Of a stretch of 7,117 nucleotides of DNA, positions 1-7,117 are shown piece by piece. The stretch is from Thermoplasmatota archaeon (GTDB taxonomy: Archaea; Thermoplasmatota; Thermoplasmata; Thermoplasmatales; Thermoplasmataceae), in the NCBI GenBank assembly GCA_023379355.1, contig JAMCUD010000039.1, forward strand, positions 1,312-8,428. The letters are read 5' to 3'. Made by a program: the position numbers and the translations under genes. Every line of letters begins with the position of its first letter. Within the stretch, counting starts at the first letter, position 1. The notes below the pieces were generated by a model that was not told where the DNA came from, searched no databases, and worked only from the letters and a program-made list of their open reading frames with translations.

Positions 1-835
1 GGAACTCATAATGATACTTGCTGATCTTGGCTACAGGATAGCTGTTGACGGAATGGGTAACCTGATTACAGGCATCTTTAAGCCGATCTTTACAGTGACA
101 GTGTCTCTCTGAATTTATTAGGGGAAGAACCCCTTTTATTATTGAGGTTACCTTGTCCTCGTTCTCTTTCATGATCCTGAAGACCTCTGATGCTTCAACA
201 GGTGTCTCCGACCATACATCATAATCTGTAACGGTCGCGAGAACAGAATAACACATGGACATTTCATCAGCTAAATTAACCTCTGGAACAAGCGTCATGC
301 CAATTATGTCAGCGAACTGCCTGAACATATTGGATTCTGATCTTGTGGAGAACCTTGGTCCTTCGATGGTTACGTAGGAACCTCCCATGTGGGAATTTCC
401 GTCTACATTTTTTGAAATGCCATAAAGGGCTTTGTTGATCTCCGGGCAGAACGGATCGGCCATTGATATGTGAAATACATCCGGTCCGTCGTAAAAGGTG
501 AGTTCCCTCCTTCTTGTGAAGTCAATGAACTGATCCGGTATGACCACATGTCCCGGTTTCAAGGCTTCCTTCAACGAACCTACGGCATTGATTCCAATTA
601 TTCTCTTGACGCCAAGGCTGTTTAGTGCCCATATATTTGCCCTGTAGTTAACTTTGTGCGGAGGTATTGTGTGCTTTTTCCCGTGCCTGGGAATGAATGC
701 CACTTCCACTCCGTTAATCTTTCCCACCTCAATGGCGCTGGATGGCTTTCCAAACGGTGTATCGATGTCGAAAGATTTTGAGTTTTCAAGCAAATTGTAT
801 AATCCGCTTCCTCCAATTATTCCTATGTAAACCAT
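1..835 (-). CDS. mtnP: S-methyl-5'-thioadenosine phosphorylase, C-terminal end cut by the window edge
   Basis: The product cleaves 5'-methylthioadenosine with phosphate to adenine and 5-methylthioribose-1-phosphate, in the cytoplasmic salvage of the by-product of polyamine synthesis. From the ATG at 835-833 the frame stays open for 278 codons to the left edge. Visible family motifs are the phosphate-binding GGSG (residues 8-11), PRHGKKH (49-55), [11 protein letters not shown] (61-71), NAVGSL (83-88), PDQFIDFT (100-107), [13 protein letters not shown] (156-168) and IIGMT (177-181). TDYDVW (203-208) holds the aspartate pair that favours adenine over 6-oxopurines in MTAPs. A CHC motif at 246-248 followed by LKDA resembles the C-terminal CXC of archaeal MTAP II enzymes. 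Such enzymes usually end near 257-270 residues; this one continues with no stop, so it has a somewhat longer tail of unknown length. The next gene upstream on this strand is the AsnB-like ATPase, but mtnP has its own TATA element. Family assignment is very secure. Confidence 0.96.
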   Translation of the reverse strand, partial: MVYIGIIGGSGLYNLLENSKSFDIDTPFGKPSSAIEVGKINGVEVAFIPRHGKKHTIPPHKVNYRANIWALNSLGVKRIIGINAVGSLKEALKPGHVVIPDQFIDFTRRRELTFYDGPDVFHISMADPFCPEINKALYGISKNVDGNSHMGGSYVTIEGPRFSTRSESNMFRQFADIIGMTLVPEVNLADEMSMCYSVLATVTDYDVWSETPVEASEVFRIMKENEDKVTSIIKGVLPLINSERHCHCKDRLKDACNQVTHSVNSYPVAKISKYHYEF

Positions 836-880
836 GCTATCACTGTACTGTGTCTCTAACTTTTTCCGGCTATTCTTTGA

Positions 881-893
881 TAATATATAATTT
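881..893 (-). promoter_or_regulatory. TATA element of mtnP
   Basis: Read on the minus strand this is AAATTATATATTA, a strong archaeal TATA box. It lies about 50 bp before the mtnP ATG, so transcription would start near 861 and leave a leader of about 26 nt. That leader ends in GTGAT (843-839), a partial match to the archaeal anti-Shine-Dalgarno sequence, only 3 nt before the ATG. The element indicates that mtnP can be transcribed independently of the gene upstream. Confidence 0.55.
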
Positions 894-926
894 AGTTGTA
901 GGTTGTGTGATACCAATGAGAGTGCC

Positions 927-957
927 TTCCATGGGAAAACATTTCCCCAAAATGGAA
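927..957. repeat. Bulged inverted repeat between the AsnB-like gene and mtnP
   Basis: TTCCAT (927-932) and GGGAAA (933-938) pair with TTTCCC (942-947) and ATGGAA (952-957). This gives two stacked 6-bp stems with a 3-nt loop and a 4-nt bulge on one side (948-951). The structure lies just past the stop codon of the AsnB-like gene and before the mtnP promoter. It could be the 3' end structure of the AsnB-like mRNA or a protein-binding dyad. No long T-run follows on the minus strand, so it is not a textbook terminator. Confidence 0.45.
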
Positions 958-962
958 AGCCT

Positions 963-1682
963 TCAGATCTTCACGGGCCATTCAGCATATTCCGGGATAG
1001 TGCGAAGAATCTTCATAATTCCGGATCCATACTGGGCAGCTTTCTTAGGCATGCCTGAAAGTTCTTCTGGGTACCCCATTAAACGAGCTGCCTGCCTGAG
1101 AACCTTCTTGTTCCCCTCAGAATCGACGTGCTGATGTTTGTCAAGTTTAGCTGCAAGCTCCACTATCTTAGAATCAAGGTACGGCGTTATCAGTTCTTTT
1201 CCGAAGTAATCGGCAAGCTTTTTCTCCCTTGGAATGGTGACCTTAAGCAGTTTGTCCATGTGCCCCCTATTTGTAAGAAGAGAATCATCGGAGAAGCGCC
1301 TGTAGCCGTAGAAGATTTCGTCTGATCCCTGGCCAGTGATGACATGCTCTTCGTTTACTGAACCCAGAAGTATGGTCAGTATAAGTTCAAATCCTATGTC
1401 AGGCTTGGCAATCGATGGGTCAATATCCAGCAGTATTCCAAGATATTTTTTTACTTCCATCCCTGACAGATCGATGTGCCTGAAGTCTGTCCCAAGTACC
1501 CCGGCAACGCTTGAAGCATTCCTGTGGTCCGTAGATCCTGGAACGCTGATATTATAAGGTACAACCCTTCCAGATGATAGATACAGGATAAGCGAACTGT
1601 CAATTCCGCCAGAGAAGCCGAGAGCCGAGCCATGTGGTAATTCCTCCTGAAGGAATGAGAATAATCTCTTACCCATCTCCAT
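963..1682 (-). CDS. Stand-alone asparagine-synthetase-like PP-loop ATPase (no glutaminase domain)
   Basis: This is the C-terminal, ATP-pyrophosphatase half of an AsnB-type asparagine synthetase, about 239 residues. Numbering from the ATG at 1682, the PP-loop SGGIDSS is at 24-30, [11 protein letters not shown] at 117-127, [16 protein letters not shown] near 162-177, and KKVLRQAA with [10 protein letters not shown] towards the C-terminus; all are typical AsnB synthetase-domain signatures. The family activates a carboxylate as its acyl-AMP and then amidates it. The N-terminal Ntn glutaminase domain of true AsnB (about 200 residues, starting with Cys) is absent, so the enzyme would need free ammonia, a partner, or another substrate. 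The frame can start further upstream at TTG 1709 (9 more residues). ATG 1682 is preferred because it is a stronger start codon and leaves the usual 23 residues before the PP-loop. ATG 1676 is also possible. Class is certain; the true substrate is unknown. Confidence 0.85.
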   Translation of the reverse strand: MEMGKRLFSFLQEELPHGSALGFSGGIDSSLILYLSSGRVVPYNISVPGSTDHRNASSVAGVLGTDFRHIDLSGMEVKKYLGILLDIDPSIAKPDIGFELILTILLGSVNEEHVITGQGSDEIFYGYRRFSDDSLLTNRGHMDKLLKVTIPREKKLADYFGKELITPYLDSKIVELAAKLDKHQHVDSEGNKKVLRQAARLMGYPEELSGMPKKAAQYGSGIMKILRTIPEYAEWPVKI

Positions 1683-1732
1683 GCAAATTTCGTCAAAGTT
1701 CGCGCTCAAAGCGTGAAGAATATTCGATCCAG

Positions 1733-1740
1733 TTATATAA
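1733..1740 (-). promoter_or_regulatory. TATA element of the AsnB-like gene in the divergent promoter
   Basis: TTATATAA is palindromic. On the minus strand it predicts a transcript start near 1709-1712. This coincides with the TTG codon at 1709 or leaves a leader of about 27 nt to ATG 1682. It lies only 3 bp before the ATG at 1743 of the plus-strand gene, too close to be that gene's own TATA. Transcription initiation in the two directions must therefore share nearly the same DNA. Confidence 0.5.
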
Positions 1741-1742
1741 TT

Positions 1743-3557
1743 ATGAGGACTATCAGAGACGTGGATTACGTTCCAGATACTTCAGTAATAATTGATGGCA
1801 GATTTACGGCATTCCTTTCTTCACATCCTGATTCCAGAGTCATACTTTCCGAGGCCATGATCTCTGAAGTTGAGCATCAAGCCAATGAGGGTAGATCTAT
1901 CGGCTTTGCAGCGCTTGAAGAATTGAAGAAGATACGTGAAATGGCAAATAATGGGCGAATATTTCTTGAAATTCAGGGCCGAAGACCCAGCGAATGGCAG
2001 ATCAGGAGAGCCAAAAGCGGCGAGATTGATGAAATTATAAGGATGGTAGCATATGAAAACGATGCCATTCTCGTGACTGGTGACCAGATCCAGCGTGATA
2101 TTGCCATAATCAAGGGGATCAAGGTTGAATACATTTCGCCTGAATCGAAAGAGCCCATGAATATAGAGGAGTTTTTTGATGACCTTACCAGTTCAGTGCA
2201 CCTCAAGGCCGAAATGGAACCTGCAGTCAAGAAGGGACCACCCGGCAGGGTTAATTACGAAAGGCATGGCACAAAGATATCACGGAAAGACCTTGAGGAT
2301 ATTGCCAACCACATTGTGAAACGCGGAAAAAATGAGGAGAACTCCTTCATAGAAATGGATTCCCATGGTGCCACAGTCATACAACTCCACAACATCCGGA
2401 TAGTAATAACTCGTCCCCCATTTTCTGACGACCTTGAAATAACCGCAGTCAGACCCATAACAAAATTGTCAATTGAAGACTACAGGCTAAGACCAGAACT
2501 GCTGGAGCGATTGAAGGATCATGCCAACGGCATTCTTGTTGCCGGCGGACCTGGAGCAGGGAAAAGCACATTCGTTCAGGCGCTAGCTGAATACCTAAGT
2601 TCACTTGGCAAGGTAGTTAAGACTATGGAACGGCCGAGGGATTTACAGGTTTCCAGGGAGATCACGCAGTATACTGGACTTGAGGGCTCCATGGAAAAAA
2701 CCGGGGACATTCTGCTTTTGGTCCGTGAGGACTATACGGTTTTTGATGAGATGCGGGTAACTAACGATTTTCACGTGTACTCTGACCTCAGGCTTGCAGG
2801 GGTCGGGATGATTGGGGTTGTTCATGCCACCAGGGGAATAGACGCAATTCAGAGATTCATTGGACGCATTGAACTCGGAATGATTCCCCAGGTTGTTGAC
2901 ACCATCATATTCATAGAGAGTGGACAGGTTTCTTCCGTACTTGTCACTCAGTACTCCGTGAAGGTACCAAGCGGTATGCAGGAGGAGGACTTGGCGAGGC
3001 CTGTCATAGAGGTTCGTGACTTCTTCCTACAGACTGCTGTCTACGAAATATATACTTTTGGGGAGCAGATCGTTGTTGTTCCAGTGCTTGGAGAGGGCAA
3101 GAGAGGATCGTTCTTCAGGCTGGCCGAGGATCGCATATCGCAGGAAATAAAGCGTATAATAGGGACATCTAAGGTGCAGGTAAAGATGCTTGGAGAGAAC
3201 AAGGTTGTTGTTCAGGTTCCGGAAGAAAGCGTCTCAAAGGTTATCGGAAAGAAGGGGGCAACAGTTTCTGAATTGGAGAAGAGGCTAGGTGTTCGCATAG
3301 AGGTCGAACCGTTTCAGGGCAATGGAGAAAGCGAGAGAAAGGATGCAGTGATAGATATCAAGAATAAGATTATCTACCTGAACGTTGGAGAACCAAACCG
3401 GGACGTGAAATTCTATGTGGACAATATCCTCGTTCTGCAGGCAAAGAGTTCCTCAAAGGGAATTGTCAGGATCAAGATTGCGAGCGATACAGGATCAGCC
3501 CTTTACAAATACATCAAGGAGGGGAAATCGATCCAGTACTCCTTCTCTGACAGATAA
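1743..3557 (+). CDS. PIN domain-ATPase-KH protein, archaeal PINA type
   Basis: The product has 604 residues from ATG 1743; a GTG at 1713 would add 10. Numbering from ATG 1743, a PIN nuclease-like domain spans about 7-135 and keeps the acidic set D12 (PDTSVI), E42/E44, D96 and D114 (TGD). A RecA/PilT-type ATPase follows (about 250-400) with Walker [10 protein letters not shown] (268-276), Walker B VFDEM (D335-E336) and a sensor-like HATRG (361-365). A KH domain with GKKG (502-505) comes next, then a beta-rich tail of about 70 residues. This order matches archaeal PINA; the Sulfolobus protein is described as a hexameric ATPase that migrates Holliday junctions and works with the resolvase Hjc. 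The same role is likely here but is inferred from architecture. It is divergent from the AsnB-like gene. The ATG is preferred over the GTG because it is the stronger start codon and begins close to the first PIN strand; no Shine-Dalgarno site is seen. Confidence 0.88.
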   Translation: MRTIRDVDYVPDTSVIIDGRFTAFLSSHPDSRVILSEAMISEVEHQANEGRSIGFAALEELKKIREMANNGRIFLEIQGRRPSEWQIRRAKSGEIDEIIRMVAYENDAILVTGDQIQRDIAIIKGIKVEYISPESKEPMNIEEFFDDLTSSVHLKAEMEPAVKKGPPGRVNYERHGTKISRKDLEDIANHIVKRGKNEENSFIEMDSHGATVIQLHNIRIVITRPPFSDDLEITAVRPITKLSIEDYRLRPELLERLKDHANGILVAGGPGAGKSTFVQALAEYLSSLGKVVKTMERPRDLQVSREITQYTGLEGSMEKTGDILLLVREDYTVFDEMRVTNDFHVYSDLRLAGVGMIGVVHATRGIDAIQRFIGRIELGMIPQVVDTIIFIESGQVSSVLVTQYSVKVPSGMQEEDLARPVIEVRDFFLQTAVYEIYTFGEQIVVVPVLGEGKRGSFFRLAEDRISQEIKRIIGTSKVQVKMLGENKVVVQVPEESVSKVIGKKGATVSELEKRLGVRIEVEPFQGNGESERKDAVIDIKNKIIYLNVGEPNRDVKFYVDNILVLQAKSSSKGIVRIKIASDTGSALYKYIKEGKSIQYSFSDR

Positions 3558-3566
3558 TCAGGGATC

Positions 3567-4250
3567 TCATGCCGATTGCCCTTTGTCCGTGGGGGAAGGC
3601 AGATTCCTTGTTGAATAGTAATAAACCAGACCAAAAAAAGTGACAAAAAAGGGCAGAAGGTAAAGATCGCTTATTGCACGAACTGATTCAATGAACCAGA
3701 AGAGTGAGAATGAGAGCAGCAGGGCTGAAACGGCAACCTTCATTGTGGCCTGCTTGACTTTCCTGACCTGATTCCTTAAGACGTAAACTGCCACCAATAC
3801 TGCTATAATTCCCAGTAGCAATCCGATTAACGTGGAGTAATAATTCTCCGGAAATAGGGCAACAAGCACAATCGCAGCCTCAAATGCCTCAACGAGTCCC
3901 ACGGAATAGGCAGTGCTCAAGACACTCCTCCTTTCTTCCTCGTGTTTTCCAGCTGGAAACCCAATTCTCTGGTATTTCATTGACCGCCGTGCACTTTTCA
4001 TGAGACGTTGCCCAAAATACAGCAAAAGTACAGCTGAAATAACCCTCACGTAGAACAGAGGGAAAAGGGCTATGAAATCACCGGCCAGGGCGGTTGGAAT
4101 AAGCACTGTTATCACGCCAAGAGATACTGCCAGGAATGGTGCCGGATTTCTTGCTTCAGCGTAGAGTGCAAGACCAACAGCCGATGCCTCTGACATCTCA
4201 AGAAGCGTTATTCCCATTGCCGCCAGAAGTATTGCCACCTCTATTTGCAT
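3567..4250 (-). CDS. Seven-helix membrane protein with duplicated ExxE motif, possible FTR1-like metal permease
   Basis: This is a 227-residue polytopic membrane protein. Hydrophobic segments lie near 4-30, 37-56, 59-80, 112-134, 138-158, 168-189 and 194-212. The basic loops 81-110 and 160-171 put the N-terminus outside and the C-terminus inside. The first and fourth helices carry the same motif: LLEMSEASAVGLAL with E18/E21, and LVEAFEAAIVLVAL with E121/E124. This points to an internal duplication of a three-helix unit plus one extra helix. FTR1/EfeU iron permeases have this plan, seven helices with REGLE in helices 1 and 4. Here the arginine is Leu or Val, so homology is suggestive only. Gdt1/UPF0016 cation exchangers are an alternative with repeated acidic motifs, but their ExGDK signature is absent. 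It is divergent from katG, which fits a metal or oxidative-stress role. The gene begins at ATG 4250 with no clear ribosome site and converges on the PINA-like gene with a 9-bp gap. Confidence 0.8.
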   Translation of the reverse strand: MQIEVAILLAAMGITLLEMSEASAVGLALYAEARNPAPFLAVSLGVITVLIPTALAGDFIALFPLFYVRVISAVLLLYFGQRLMKSARRSMKYQRIGFPAGKHEEERRSVLSTAYSVGLVEAFEAAIVLVALFPENYYSTLIGLLLGIIAVLVAVYVLRNQVRKVKQATMKVAVSALLLSFSLFWFIESVRAISDLYLLPFFVTFFGLVYYYSTRNLPSPTDKGQSA

Positions 4251-4273
4251 GGAATTCCGGTATTGAGCATATG

Positions 4274-4283
4274 ATTCTTTAAT
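4274..4283 (-). promoter_or_regulatory. Weak TATA-like element of the membrane protein gene
   Basis: On the minus strand the sequence reads AGATTAAAGA, a weak match to an archaeal TATA box. It is centred about 28 bp before ATG 4250, which would make the transcript leaderless or nearly so. Nothing better is seen at the expected spacing, so this is a tentative placement. Confidence 0.25.
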
Positions 4284-4288
4284 CTTTT

Positions 4289-4316
4289 CATGATGTCATG
4301 TAGCTCTGAGACATGA
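4289..4316. promoter_or_regulatory. Overlapping dyads in the permease/katG intergenic region, possible operator
   Basis: Two inverted repeats share an arm. CATGA-TG-TCATG occupies 4289-4300, and TCATGT (4296-4301) with a 9-bp spacer meets ACATGA (4311-4316). Both are perfect in their arms. The second has the 21-bp size and spacing of many dimeric winged-helix operators. They lie just upstream of the proposed membrane protein promoter and 15 bp from the PerR-like box. No regulator is assigned. Confidence 0.35.
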
Positions 4317-4331
4317 GATAGGTTAATATTC

Positions 4332-4346
4332 TTATAATAATTATCA
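4332..4346 (+). promoter_or_regulatory. PerR-box-like palindrome overlapping the katG TATA element
   Basis: TTATAATAATTATCA matches the bacterial PerR consensus TTATAATnATTATAA at 13 of its 14 defined bases; only the C at 4345 differs. Its core ATAAT-A-ATTAT (4334-4344) is a perfect 5-1-5 inverted repeat. The same bases form the only good TATA-like element before katG, predicting transcription from about 4360 and a leader of about 60 nt. A bound repressor would therefore block TBP. Because TATA boxes are themselves AT-rich, part of the match could be chance. Confidence 0.5.
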
Positions 4347-4380
4347 ATTAAGAAGTAGTATCTATTAGGATGGTATTCGA

Positions 4381-6604
<2,224 letters not shown>

Positions 6605-6610
6605 TTTTTT
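6605..6610 (+). terminator. Poly-T terminator directly after katG
   Basis: Six T residues begin on the base after the katG stop codon and are followed by ATATT. A T-run of this kind is sufficient for archaeal intrinsic termination and needs no hairpin. Being so close to the stop, it would release katG mRNA with almost no 3' untranslated region. Confidence 0.5.
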
Positions 6611-6633
6611 ATATTGGAACTGTGAAGATACTT

Positions 6634-6654
6634 AACTGGTTTCGTTAACCAGTT
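6634..6654. repeat. Perfect 8-bp stem hairpin between katG and the coiled-coil gene
   Basis: AACTGGTT (6634-6641) pairs with AACCAGTT (6647-6654) across a 5-nt loop, TCGTT. The stem is followed by TTCCATTTT, so it may back up the katG terminator. It is also about 20 bp upstream of the next promoter, so a role as an operator cannot be excluded. Confidence 0.5.
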
Positions 6655-6675
6655 TCCATTTTAATTGCCTGGCTA

Positions 6676-6685
6676 AAAATTATAA
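6676..6685 (+). promoter_or_regulatory. TATA element of the small coiled-coil gene
   Basis: AAAATTATAA is centred about 32 bp before ATG 6713 and predicts a transcript start near 6707. That leaves only about 6 nt of leader, too little for a functional Shine-Dalgarno site, although GGGGA does sit just before the ATG. It supports the small ORF being a real, separately expressed gene. Confidence 0.5.
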
Positions 6686-6712
6686 GTTCATTGACCATAG
6701 CAAGTGGGGAAT

Positions 6713-6865
6713 ATGGGACTGAGCAAGAGAGACTTGACGAGGAAGAAGAAAAGCCTTGAACTCAAGCTGGAAGAACTCGAGGAGAAAGCCAAGCATAATC
6801 CAATGAACAAACAACTTCAGGAAGAGATAAAGGAGCTAAGAAAGAAAATAGATAAAATCTCGTAA
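6713..6865 (+). CDS. Small charged coiled-coil protein of unknown function (50 aa)
   Basis: The 50-residue product runs from MGLSKRDLTR to KKIDKIS and ends at TAA 6863. Nearly half its residues are Lys, Arg or Glu, and there is no Cys or Trp. Two amphipathic stretches with leucine/isoleucine heptads (about 8-27 and 31-49) are separated by HNP at 28-30, so it probably folds as a helical hairpin or short coiled coil. It has a TATA element at the right distance and no membrane or signal segment. I do not recognise a family. It sits between katG and a PadR-like regulator on the same strand, separated from katG by a terminator, so shared function is not implied. It could be a small nucleic-acid-binding or adaptor protein, but nothing in the sequence decides this. 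Confidence 0.6.
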   Translation: MGLSKRDLTRKKKSLELKLEELEEKAKHNPMNKQLQEEIKELRKKIDKIS

Positions 6866-6877
6866 ATTCATTTTGAA

Positions 6878-6894
6878 TATGGATCTAATCCATA
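6878..6894. promoter_or_regulatory. Perfect 17-bp palindrome before the PadR-like gene, probable operator
   Basis: TATGGAT-CTA-ATCCATA is a perfect 7-3-7 inverted repeat ending 3 bp before the first possible ATG (6898). It lies at the expected transcript start if TAAATTC (6863-6869) acts as the TATA box. PadR-family proteins commonly repress their own genes through such dyads. The placement is seen; regulation by the neighbouring gene product is inferred. Confidence 0.5.
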
Positions 6895-6897
6895 CTG

Positions 6898-7117
6898 ATG
6901 TCAATGGTCATGGAGGCTGATTCCACCAAGGAAATGATTCTTCATGGCCTCATAATTCTCTCCATTCTAATGGAACCAATCAAGAAGCCAATGCATTGCC
7001 ATGCGATCCAGAAGGATATGCATTACAAGATAGGCCGGAATTTGCCACATGGTTCCGTTTATGTCTTGCTTAAACCCATGAAGAATAGAGGGTCTATTAC
7101 CTCAGTCGCGACTACAT
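6898..7117 (+). CDS. PadR-like winged-helix transcriptional regulator, C-terminal part beyond the window
   Basis: The frame is open from ATG 6898 to the right edge, giving 73 residues. The sequence fits the N-terminal DNA-binding domain of the PadR family: a first helix with LHGLIILSILMEPIKKPMHC, then HAIQKDM, then LPHGSVYVLLKPMKNRGSIT. The last matches the recognition helix and wing (typical LPPGSVYVLLKRLEKRGLI). Three in-frame starts are close together (6898, 6904, 6910), after a stop at 6886. The first leaves only 3 bp after the palindrome, so a leaderless start at any of them is possible. Effector and targets are unknown. Compared with the usual family pattern, Pro replaces Arg in LLKPM and Ser replaces a large hydrophobic in RGSI, so the protein may be divergent. 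The dimerisation helix is not in the window. Confidence 0.7.
   Translation, partial: MSMVMEADSTKEMILHGLIILSILMEPIKKPMHCHAIQKDMHYKIGRNLPHGSVYVLLKPMKNRGSITSVATT

Noticed and set aside
742..1134. 130-codon open frame on the plus strand between mtnP and the AsnB-like gene
   Set aside because: It overlaps two well-supported minus-strand genes, and its middle crosses the mtnP promoter and the hairpin. The protein has no recognisable pattern.
1973..2230. 85-codon open frame on the minus strand inside the PINA-like gene
   Set aside because: It is antisense to the PIN domain, with no independent signal; a shadow of the real gene.
3558..3566. Terminator between the convergent PINA-like and membrane protein genes
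   Set aside because: Nine bases hold neither a T-run nor a stem, so each transcript must end inside or beyond the opposing gene.
3567..4250. Membrane protein as a Gdt1/TMEM165 (UPF0016) cation exchanger
   Set aside because: Repeated acidic motifs fit loosely, but the ExGDK(S/T) signature is absent from both repeats. It is kept only as an alternative.
4251..4258. GGAATTCC palindrome next to the membrane protein start
   Set aside because: Eight-base palindromes are common by chance, and nothing else supports a site here.

Overview
This window looks like a piece of an archaeal chromosome. The best guess is an acidophile of the Thermoplasmatales type (Thermoplasma, Ferroplasma or Cuniculiplasma relatives), although the lineage is inferred from gene content and signal style, not proven. 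The evidence is a PIN-ATPase-KH protein of the archaeal PINA type, an archaeal-style methylthioadenosine phosphorylase, TATA-type promoters about 25 bp from the likely transcript starts, few convincing Shine-Dalgarno sites and frequent AGG/AGA/ATA codons. No mobile element, CRISPR array, rRNA or tRNA was seen.

Layout. Positions 1-835 (minus) hold mtnP, whose C-terminal end runs off the left edge. Upstream of it on the same strand, 963-1682 is a stand-alone asparagine-synthetase-like PP-loop ATPase with no glutaminase domain. It is divergent, across a gap of at most 60 bp, from a large plus-strand gene (1743-3557) for a PIN-ATPase-KH protein. That gene converges, with 9 bp between stop codons, on a minus-strand gene (3567-4250) for a seven-helix membrane protein. 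The membrane protein has an ExxE motif in helix 1 and again in helix 4, the architecture of FTR1-type iron permeases. Divergent from it is katG (4424-6604), a full-length catalase-peroxidase with all key residues. After a poly-T terminator and a hairpin come an unrecognised 50-residue coiled-coil protein (6713-6865) and the start of a PadR-like regulator (6898 to the right edge).

How the parts may work together. The 173-bp permease/katG intergenic region is the most interesting stretch. It contains TTATAATAATTATCA, which matches 13 of the 14 defined bases of the PerR peroxide-regulator box and sits on the likely katG TATA element. It also contains an in-frame-terminated 13-codon mini-ORF ending one base before katG, and a second dyad (TCATGT-N9-ACATGA) nearer the permease. 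Together these suggest a small peroxide/metal homeostasis module: a haem peroxidase, a possible metal transporter and metal-dependent repression. A perfect 17-bp palindrome directly before the PadR-like gene suggests autoregulation. The left part (mtnP, AsnB-like, PINA-like) looks like housekeeping: purine/methionine salvage, amidation chemistry of unknown substrate, and DNA repair.

Every gap between genes is shorter than 300 bp. All functional statements rest on motifs read by eye; no database search was run.
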